Below the pieces are notes generated by a model. The model was not told the DNA's origin, ran no database searches, and was given only the letters and a program-made list of their open reading frames with translations. Of a stretch of DNA of 64,000 nt, positions 56,522 to 64,000 are shown in pieces. Both the position numbers and the translations under genes were made by a program. Source of the DNA: Hevea brasiliensis (lineage: Eukaryota; Streptophyta; Magnoliopsida; Malpighiales; Euphorbiaceae); the NCBI RefSeq assembly GCF_030052815.1, contig NC_079499.1:87707183-87771182 (forward strand), written 5' to 3'. Position 1 is the stretch's first letter; every line of letters begins with the position of its first letter.

Positions 56522-57220
56522 TTAAATATATTTTGAACTTGAGTTGATTTTCATCATGGCATTACATTCATTTAGATTGCTATATTCTGAGTAGTTCCTC
56601 TTCCAGTGCCCATCCTTCTGGTAGTGGAAACACTTTCCCTTGCCTTTGTTAACTTCGGTCTTGCCCTTCTGTTTGGCTATCTTCTTGGAAGGTCCAGGAA
56701 TTTGAGGTTTCTTATTCTTGCTGCCCTTCTTCTTTTTGGACTTTCCAGCATAAGAAGAAGATACAATCAAAGCCACCTCTTTTCCTTTATTGCCCTGCAT
56801 TTTCTTTTGGCCAATAACCAGTATATTAAGTAAATCAGCCAAGGTGTATTCCTGCTTAGTCATATGGAAATTTGTCATAATATTCGCAAATGACTCGGGT
56901 AGGGATTGAAGGATCAAATCCGTCTGCAGTTAGAAATTCATGTTAAAGTCAAAATGTTCCAGCTACTCTATAAGCCGAATCATCTTGTGGACATGATCCC
57001 CAATATTCTGTCCCTCAAACATCCTCATTCAAAATAGCTACCTAGATATCTCATACCTAGCATTTTTGCTATGCTCACCATACAACTCTTGTAGTTGAAA
57101 GAGGATCTCACTTGCACTCTGCATGTTTTCATGTTGCTTCTGTAACTCATTACTCATAGAAGCAAGCATGTAACATTTGGCTCTCATATCATGCTCCTTT
57201 CCACTTGTCCAAAGTGTCAT
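56522..57220 (-). pseudogene. Copia gag, broken, with damaged zinc knuckle
   Basis: 57220-57038 has the capsid-like core end (MRAKCYMLASMSNELQKQHE, ILFQLQELYGEH). 56917-56522 has ADLLNILVIGQKKM, a Lys-rich stretch and the zinc knuckle CFHYQKDGHWKRNY, where two knuckle Cys are Tyr (both TGY-to-TAY type changes). Gag's N-terminus is not recovered; lesions lie around 57000 and upstream of 57220. Confidence 0.8.
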
Positions 57221-57229
57221 GTTCCTCTT

Positions 57230-58930
57230 GAGTGGCCTCTATAGGTAAGGGACCAGGAACCTTTGAGTCTAGAACATATCCAATAATCCAATACGTTTTA
57301 GGTTCAAGACAAGTTTTAAATTTCTTAGCCAATCAGAAAGATTAGGTTCCGTCAACCTATTGTGATCAAGTATGCTCACAAGGATATTGGATGGTGGTGG
57401 TTGTTATGTGCTCATTATTATCAGAAAATTAACTACAGAAAATAACTAGATTAATTAGTAAATGTATCAAGTAATTAACCAAAATGATTATGGTCTTTTA
57501 ATCAAATTGGTCCTTCCACTAACTTGGCAAATCCTACACTTCCAAAGTAGGAAAACGGAAATCCTAGTTGGTTGGATTTCTAGTGGGTGATTAAATTCTT
57601 ATAGTCTTATTGATCATCCTCTGGCACATCCATTATTGGAATTATAATAAACTATAAGTGAGCAACTTCTTGCCCATCACATCTCATGTGAGGTTCAATC
57701 ATTTTTCTAGCCCCTAATGCTCAAAATCTCAGGCACATCCATTATTGATTTATCTTGCATTAGTTAAGTTGATCCCATTAAGCTAGTAAACATGCAAATA
57801 ATTTTAATGTCCTTAGGCACATCCATTATTGGCCATCAACTATTTACATATTTACAACATCTCATGCTTAACAATTATTCTTAAGAAAATCTCTTAAATT
57901 AAATGCATCACATGCAAGTATTTAAAATTTCTTAAAATAATTGCCTCAATGGAGGGCCCATGATATAATTACTTTAATTATACCATTTCCAACTTAATCA
58001 TTTATTTGAAAGATTTAGTGGTCAGCTTAATTACTATTATGGTCTCACTTTGCACATTATCCAATTGGCATGCATATATCATATACTTGTATACATTCCC
58101 ATACATCTCATGCATACATGGATAAGCAAATAATATGGTATGATCATGGACTTTCTAAGGGATTCAATTCTAAGCTACCAAGAATTGAATTAGGACATTC
58201 TTAGGTGTATTTCATTCATTCATTTTACAAGAGTTGTTGAAGGAGTATGTAATAAACACTTGATCTTGATTTCCTCCCACTGGTCCCACCAATGCTCTTG
58301 ACCTCATTGATCTTCTTGCAATCCAATTACATTATAATCCTTGGCATACCAAGGAAAATTTATAAGAATATGGACTTTAAAGTCAAATAAATGAAATTAC
58401 AACCCAAATTATTACAACACTTATAATACATGCCACAAAAATAAAATTAATTATTTTACAACCCAAAGAAAAATAAAAGAAATAAATCCAATCACATTGA
58501 TCTTTTATTGTCCATATCATCCATCATGCATATTCAAATTTAATAATTAAATAAAATATACACACTAAAAAATTAAATTGAATATCACATATTCAACCAA
58601 AAACTTCATATTTAAATCTCATTCAAATCATTTAAATTTAGAAACCCTTTTCCAAATTTAACTCTATGAAAATATTTTTCATAAATTAATTATGTGATTA
58701 AAATTCCTAATTAAATAATTTAATTAGGTATGGGCCTAATTATGGGCCATAAAAACCAAGCCCATAACAAATCGCACCCTTGGGGGTTGATACACATTCA
58801 AGCTGCCACCTATGATCAACACAACATTCATGTCGCTACCTTTGATCATCACAACCAGCTTTGAATCAATCAACATTTGATACAATCATACAATTAAACT
58901 TCATATTCAATCCTAATGGAAAATATAGTG
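57230..58930 (-). other. Copia 5' leader and decayed gag N-terminal region
   Basis: No open frame. The 1.7 kb between primer site and recognisable gag contains a gag start remnant near 57300-57420 and, on the plus strand, three copies of (T/A)GGCACATCCATTATTG at 57622, 57731 and 57815. Nothing else recognised. Confidence 0.5.
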
Positions 58931-58942
58931 GCTCTGATACCA
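58931..58942 (-). other. Copia primer-binding site (tRNA-iMet)
   Basis: Minus strand TGGTATCAGAGC, two bases inside the LTR at 58945. Confidence 0.9.
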
Positions 58943-58944
58943 AT

Positions 58945-61052
58945 TGAAGGAGCGAAAGCATGGAAATTTGTGAATTGGAGCATTGAATTTCAAAATTTTT
59001 CTTCTAGGGTTTCATGCATCATGCCACATCTCTTATATGTCTAATTAACTTCAATGCTCAATTGTATATTAAAACACTTTTAATATGTATTAGGATCTTC
59101 ATTTGCCATTTAAGATTGTGAATTAACAAATTAATTCAATTAAACCCTAATTTGAAAGAGGAATTTGGGCACTAACATCTTTGATGCAATATGGATGCAA
59201 TTGACACCTTTAGGAAGCTCTTAGGACCCCAAGTGTTGCCCCTCTAGCTTGTCCACACCAAGATCACCAATGGGCAGCCCCCAATTTTGCTTCTCAAGCC
59301 TTACCAGCTAATTATAATTTGGGGTTTTGCTTTTAGAGAGGTTATATGTGTGTTTAGGACACTAGAAACAATTTCTAGCAATTTTAATTCAAAGGGAATG
59401 AATGATTTCTCTTTGAATTGATGAAGAAAGCGAGAAGAGGAGAAGGTAGAGAGGTGCTACCACCTTTGAGAGACAAGAGAGAGTTATATGTTTCTTCTTT
59501 TATTTTCCCTTTTATAATTAGATCAAATAATCACTTAAACCCTTTACCACATGTCACCACCACATTGCATCTTATTTTTAATTGACTTAATCACATTAAG
59601 CTAAGTGTCAAAGCTAGACTTAATCTTGACTTTGATCACCTTGTATGATAGGAAGCCAAATGGCAAACTTATATGATGCCATGTGTCACCATCTCATGGT
59701 GCCACATGTCACTATGTGAAATGACTAAATTACCCTTATGTTTTAATTTTGAGTTCTCAACCCAAAATCATTATTTCTCCTCTTCTAATCAATTTATATC
59801 AAATATAAATTAATTAATTAATCTCTATTAATTAATTTCTCATAATTAAATTCATATTTAAACACTTTAAATATAAATTTAACTTATACTATATATCCAA
59901 TAACCTAGATTTGGTTTCAAGATATGCTAGAGATTTTGCAATCTCATTGCAAATCAAACCTAATTAATTAATTAATTAAACTCTTTAATTAATCAATTAA
60001 ATCACATGTTACTTGGTGATTAACTTGTATATGTGTGTGACTCACTAGACTCATCACTAATTGGCAATGAGATATGATATCAACTCTTAATATCATCAGA
60101 GCTCTTTCTTACCATGAATGATTTCTCTAAATCATTTTAGGCATCTCATAGACCATGGTTGACACCTAGCATAGCGTGCCATGGCCACCTAATCAGTAAT
60201 AAGGAATACCTTAAATGAACCTTTAATCATATGTTACCATGCATTGGAATCTCTCTATTACAAAATCCCAATTCGAGCTGGAGTCATGGCTAATGTCAAA
60301 CCCCATTTGCTATGAACATTATGTTCTCTTTTAATTTCAGTTCTTGATTAATTAGATTTTCTTGTCAGAAACTCTTTTCTGACTAAATCTGTCTGTCCTA
60401 GCCAAGAACTTGAAACATCAAGAATAATAAAATGAACATAGGATTTTATCCCTATTTACTTAGGGTAACAGATTCCATCTTGATCAACACCTATCTCCGT
60501 ATATAACTAGTAGGAGCCAACACATGTCCATATACTCATACATAGTATAAGTGTGAAAGCAGTATCAAACTCAAACCACCTATATACAAGATAACTGTGT
60601 TATCTCAGGTCTAAAGATTATATGCACTGATATGATATATGAGAATACATTAACAAGAGTAAACTCTATGTGCTTGTCATATGCGTCACTGCTTCGGCCT
60701 ACTTATCATGTATAAGTGCCTATAATGTTTGTTATGTGGCATGAGACTCACCACTCCATCTTATTTATATTTCATATAAATACCTTGGGAACAAATATGA
60801 TTACAATCTTTTTGGATAAGTCATGTCCTGTGTGAAGTATCCTCGATTGTGAACCAATTTATGATACTTTGTACTAGCAATACTGTCACTTATATTTTTA
60901 ACAACTTAAGAATAGAATTTCTAACAAAATATCAATGGAACTTTTCTATTACACATAAATACATTATGTAAACAGAAAAGTGAAATTGCTTTTTATTAAT
61001 AATATGCACAAGATACATATAAAATGATATGCTCTAGGGCATACTACTAACA
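58945..61052 (-). mobile_element. Copia 5' LTR
   Basis: Same ends as 51733-53860. Differences include GGTGAATTGG/TGTGAATTGG at the start and a few short indels. Together with the TSD change this points to an insertion that is not recent. Confidence 0.9.
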
Positions 61053-61424
61053 TGAAATGCCTTGTAGGTTGTTATTATTGTGAGCTTCAGTACTTCGGTT
61101 AAGTGTACTACAGGGCCCATTTGAGGATATTTAATAAAAAATAATATTTTATTAGGTGTATACTTATTTGGTTTTATTAAAAAGTATAAGGATTTTTTTG
61201 GCCCAAAACTTAATTTTATGCTTATTTGACCCTCTATTGAAAATATGAGAGCTTATGTGGACTTTTTGCCTATTAATATTCTTGATTGAATATACTTACA
61301 AAAACCTTACATACGAATGATACTCATTGGCCTAAAGCATAACGCAACATCATATTACAAGCTTATTATATTAGTATGGACTAGGTCATAAAAGGTTTCA
61401 CTTCCAAAGCATGCTCGAAATGTA

Positions 61425-61712
61425 TTACAGGTTGTTATTATTGCAAGCTCCGGTACTCTGGTTATGTGTAGTACTAAGCCCACTTGAGGATTCACTAAAA
61501 GTCCTACATGATGGTGGGCTGCTTGGTTTAGTTGTCCTTAGCCCATGGACAAATTTTGTCATTGCAAATGAAGGTTCAAATTGATTTGCCAACTTTGATT
61601 CCTTAAGACCATCTGACATGAAACTTGCCACAACTACCTAAACGGAAGATGCAGCTGTCACCTAGCACACGAACATCTAACCCAAATAAAGACACATTTA
61701 GCCCACCCCTAC
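61425..61712 (-). pseudogene. AHL (AT-hook/PPC) C-terminal fragment, unit 4
   Basis: Minus-strand 61631-61425 is open for 68 codons (VASFMSDGLKESKLANQFEP, then FAMTKFVHGLRTTKP, SPPSCRTFSESSSG, ending STGACNNNNL and a stop). Upstream, the RGGLNVSLFG-type PPC block is near 61690-61660 with the same one-frame jump as in other units. Confidence 0.65.
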
Positions 61713-61733
61713 AACCCCCCCCCCCCTCCCCCC
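61713..61733. repeat. C-rich tract at AHL fragment edge
   Basis: CCCCCCCCCCCTCCCCCC-type run, the fifth member of the poly-C series. Confidence 0.85.
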
Positions 61734-61771
61734 TCGTTCGATAATTTCAATTTCGAATGGATTTTAATATT

Positions 61772-62066
61772 GTAAAAAAGATTAAATAATTCTCTGTATT
61801 TTCAATCGAGGGCCAAATAAGCTTAAAATTAAGTTTTGAACAAAATAAACCCTATACTTTCTAATTAAGGCCAAATAAGTCTACACCTATTAAAATATTA
61901 TTTTTTTAATAATAAATATTATTTTTTATTTTTTAAAAAAATAAAATATTAAAAATAATAATTTTAAAATTAAACAATTTTTATTCACATGTTTTTCAAT
62001 TTGTTTTTTAAAATTTTATTTTAATTAAAAATAATAAATAATTTTTGATATTTAAAATTAAAACGA
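61772..62066. mobile_element. Array unit 5: MITE, right side cut
   Basis: Left arm and middle of the same MITE family (GTAAAAAAGATTAAATAATT). The right arm is missing where Tekay-type LTR sequence starts. Confidence 0.6.
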
Positions 62067-62796
62067 AGATTTTGACTTTTGGAATTTTGTTGAATTTCGA
62101 GACTTTCAAATTAATTATTATAATTTTGCTAAGGTATATTGTACTATGTTTTAAGTTATAGTTGTGCACCACTGAGTTCACCACTCAGCGATAGTTTTGT
62201 ATGCTGTCGTAGGTGAAAAGAGCATAGAGCAGTTGAGTAAACTTCTTTGAGGACACATTCAGATCAGCTCTAGGTATATCATAAGTATACCCATGTACAT
62301 AGGTTTGATGTATGCATGTAATAATATGTATGTAAATTATTTGAGCAGTTGTATAAAAACTCTTATAAAATATTTTGGTATGTAATTAAATGTAAATTAT
62401 TATAAATATAAATTTGAGAATAGTTTTGTAATATTAATTTTTGTGTCTTGTAATCAATGAAATGTTTCTTTTATGATGAGGTTGGTTTGAAAATAAAATG
62501 ATTTGATTATTGAGATTAAATTGTGAGATGAAATAAAGTTTATTGGAGTTATATTTGAGAAAAGTGTTTTCCTTTTCAGGTTTGAAGAACTGTTTTCTCA
62601 AAATACAACCGGTACTCTACCGAAATTTTAAAAAATTTTTTATAACACCAGATTTTAATCGATGATTTAAATTTCACGAAAATTGATTTAAAATTCCTTG
62701 TAGTATATTTAATAGGCTACCGGTAGGCGAAGTACGGTAATTTATTAGGTGTAGTACGGGATCATGTTATATCTTATGGAGAAGTAGGGTGTGACA
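62066..62796 (+). mobile_element. Tekay-type 5' LTR, 3' 730 bp
   Basis: Matches the end of the solo LTR at 47540-48311 (GTGCACCACTGAGTTCACCA and GTGTGACA end) and is followed by a primer site. Its 5' part is absent; the join to the MITE at about 62066 marks a truncation. It contains the hairpin at 62172-62188. Confidence 0.8.
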
Positions 62797-62803
62797 TGTT
62801 TAG

Positions 62804-62815
62804 TGGTATCAGAGC
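62804..62815 (+). other. Primer-binding site (tRNA-iMet) of the third Tekay element
   Basis: TGGTATCAGAGC, seven bases after the LTR end. Confidence 0.9.
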
Positions 62816-62983
62816 TATGGTTTTAAAGTGAATTTTGAATTGTGAAATTGAATTAATTTTATTGGTAAATACAACTGCTCAAATGTTTGATACATATAGT
62901 ACATTTACATTATAAATATGAACTAATGGAGAGAAATCTCCTTGTGCTGGTTGTACAGGAAATAGAAAATCCTGTAAAAAGAT

Positions 62984-63650
62984 ATGGAAGAGAAGAATGA
63001 GACAATAGAACAGTCTGTGACGGTGGAAGTACAAGGTGAGGCCCCAACTCCGTAGAGTGTCGAAAGCTCGACTATACGAGTTTCACAGGTACAAATTACC
63101 GCACAAATGGCCTAGCAAATGGCCACTTTCTTTCAACAAATGGCTGATATACTGTCAGCTCAAGCTCAAGCACAAACTCAACCCCAACAAGGGCAGTGTG
63201 AAATAAAGAAGAGGGAGAAACCTATGGGTCAGAGCTCGAGCAGTAATTTAGGGAAGAGAAAAAAATTTGAGGAGCCCCGAGCTCACGGATATGACAGAGG
63301 CAGATTATCAGGGCAAAGACCACCAAGACGTAGTTGTCGAACAACCAGAAGTTCCTATCCTCCTCGTATTTGTAACTCTTATGGCAAACTACATGGGGGT
63401 ATTTGTCGTAAAGCCACTGGAGCCTACTACAATTGTGGAAAGCTTGGACACTTTGTTAGAGATTGTATTAGAGCACCTCAATTTGCTCTCCGTAGTTCAT
63501 AGACAGTCAGCCAGAGTCAAGATAGAAATAGAGTTGGTACTCCATGTAATCATAACACAGCAAATCAACCCAAACATAGTAGCGCATCAGTCAGAGCATC
63601 CACTATGCGCCAAGGAGAAAGAGCGGAAACTTCGGATGTAGCTGCTGGTA
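62984..63650 (+). pseudogene. Tekay-type gag, internally deleted
   Basis: ATG at 62984 (MEEKNETIEQSVTVEVQGEA), TAG at 63053 and 63116 in the same frame, then 127 open codons from 63119. The Gln-rich segment (SAQAQAQTQPQQGQ) passes directly into the post-capsid basic stretch (KKREKPMGQSSSSN), so the capsid core seen in copies A and B (WLDR...LNCTPEQ, YQWW) is missing: an internal deletion of several hundred bases. The CCHC knuckle is YNCGKLGHFVRDC (first Cys replaced by Tyr-Asn-Cys spacing; one Cys position changed). Confidence 0.75.
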
Positions 63651-64000
63651 AGTTCTTAATTTTTGAAAGAAACAATTAGTTATTATTTGATCCCAGCACT
63701 ACTTAGTTGTGTGCTAGTGTTAGAACTATATGTTCTGTTGCTATTCCTTTACATGGGAATAAATTTTGATGTATTAGTGACTAGTCCTTTAGGATAAAAA
63801 CTATAATAACAAGTATGATTGACATTAATTTTGGAAGAATTTTTAGCTAAAAGTATTTTCTAACACACTATAAATTATAAAGCTAATTGGCGAGCCTACT
63901 TAATGTAAGGCAAGAGGACCTAAAAGTAAGTTATAGTAATAGAATTGCTCTAGATGAGGGCAAAGATGTTACTATTAATAATTGTCAAGGGATATTGTAA
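63651..64000 (+). pseudogene. Start of the third Tekay pol (protease region), decayed, runs off the window
   Basis: With many stops, the region near 63760-63795 still reads FDVLVTSPLG, the protease-region block equivalent to the DILVINPLG text of copy B. No open frame; the remainder lies beyond 64000. Confidence 0.45.

Larger units (their letters stand above)
51733..61052 (-). mobile_element. Complete Ty1/copia retrotransposon, 9.3 kb, minus strand
   Basis: LTRs at 51733-53860 and 58945-61052 (2128 and 2108 bp, about 96 percent alike by eye), a tRNA-iMet primer site at 58931-58942, and minus-strand order gag, integrase, RT, RNase H, which is the copia order. The flanking 5-bp duplication has one change. 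It is inserted in the truncated AHL tail of array unit 4. All genes carry lesions, but all domains are present. Confidence 0.92.
42817..62066. repeat. Tandem array of AHL-fragment + MITE units, invaded by a solo LTR and a copia element
   Basis: The landmark GCAGCTGCCACCTAG (with small changes) recurs at about 43143, 48402, 49682, 51031 and 61648. After removing the solo LTR (44355-48311) and copia (51733-61052), spacing is about 1.28-1.35 kb. Each unit has, left to right: AHL exon start (minus), a poly-C tract, an inverted-repeat MITE, a truncated AHL tail, a half MITE, and a longer AHL tail running into the next landmark. Copies differ by point changes and poly-C length. Confidence 0.8.

Noticed and set aside
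58931..58942. TGGTATCAGAGC and its copies as possible tRNA-Met genes
   Set aside because: Only the 12-base 3' complement is present, each beside an LTR end; these are primer-binding sites, not tRNA genes.

Overview
The window is nuclear DNA of a higher plant, almost certainly a eudicot. It is a dense, repeat-rich, AT-rich heterochromatin-like block with no intact host gene, no tRNA or rRNA gene, no CRISPR array and no bacterial signature. Nearly everything is a transposable element (TE) or its debris: Ty3/gypsy chromovirus (Tekay/Del type), Athila-type Ty3/gypsy, Ty1/copia, L1-type LINEs, and CACTA, hAT and Mutator-like non-autonomous DNA elements. All reading frames of any size are TE proteins broken by stops and frameshifts. 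From general resemblance I would guess Euphorbiaceae (rubber tree or cassava relatives), but that rests on recall and not on a diagnostic sequence.

Layout. 1-185: end of a Tekay-type LTR (minus). 186-5884: an L1-type LINE on the minus strand, split by a 2.27-kb solo LTR (1696-3962, perfect 5-bp target duplication). 5885-10045: truncated LTRs of three families plus a coiled-coil ORF remnant with a long CT repeat. 10050-24711: two Tekay chromovirus copies in tandem sharing one complete 3.1-kb LTR (LTR-internal-LTR-internal-LTR). 24712-32531: an Athila-type element on the minus strand with one recognisable LTR. 32532-34359: LTR-like remnant and AT-rich DNA. 34360-36082: a CACTA-type element packed with inverted TCGGTTGC/GCAACCGA motifs. 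36083-39370: low-information DNA with one MITE and one unrecognised short ORF. 39371-40804: LINE 3' part (RVT zinc-binding and RNase H) split by a hAT MITE. 41393-42583: a Mutator-like MITE.

42817-62066 is the most unusual region. It is a tandem array of about five units of roughly 1.3 kb, each made of fragments of the last part of an AT-hook (AHL/PPC-domain) transcription factor gene on the minus strand plus a ~430-bp inverted-repeat MITE. The array was later invaded by a 3.96-kb Tekay-type solo LTR (44355-48311) and by a complete 9.3-kb Ty1/copia element (51733-61052). From 62066 a further Tekay-type LTR, primer-binding site and decayed gag run off the right edge.

The strongest items for follow-up are a 74-bp GT...AG interval that interrupts the integrase of both Tekay copies exactly between codons, the AHL-MITE array, a hairpin kept with different sequences in several LTR families, and clusters of short palindromes upstream of the Athila LTR TATA box. 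The insertion order can be read from target duplications: array before solo LTR and copia, and LINE before its solo LTR or hAT insert. None of the elements looks coding-competent, and most inactivating changes whose ancestral codon can be read from a sister copy are C-to-T or G-to-A.
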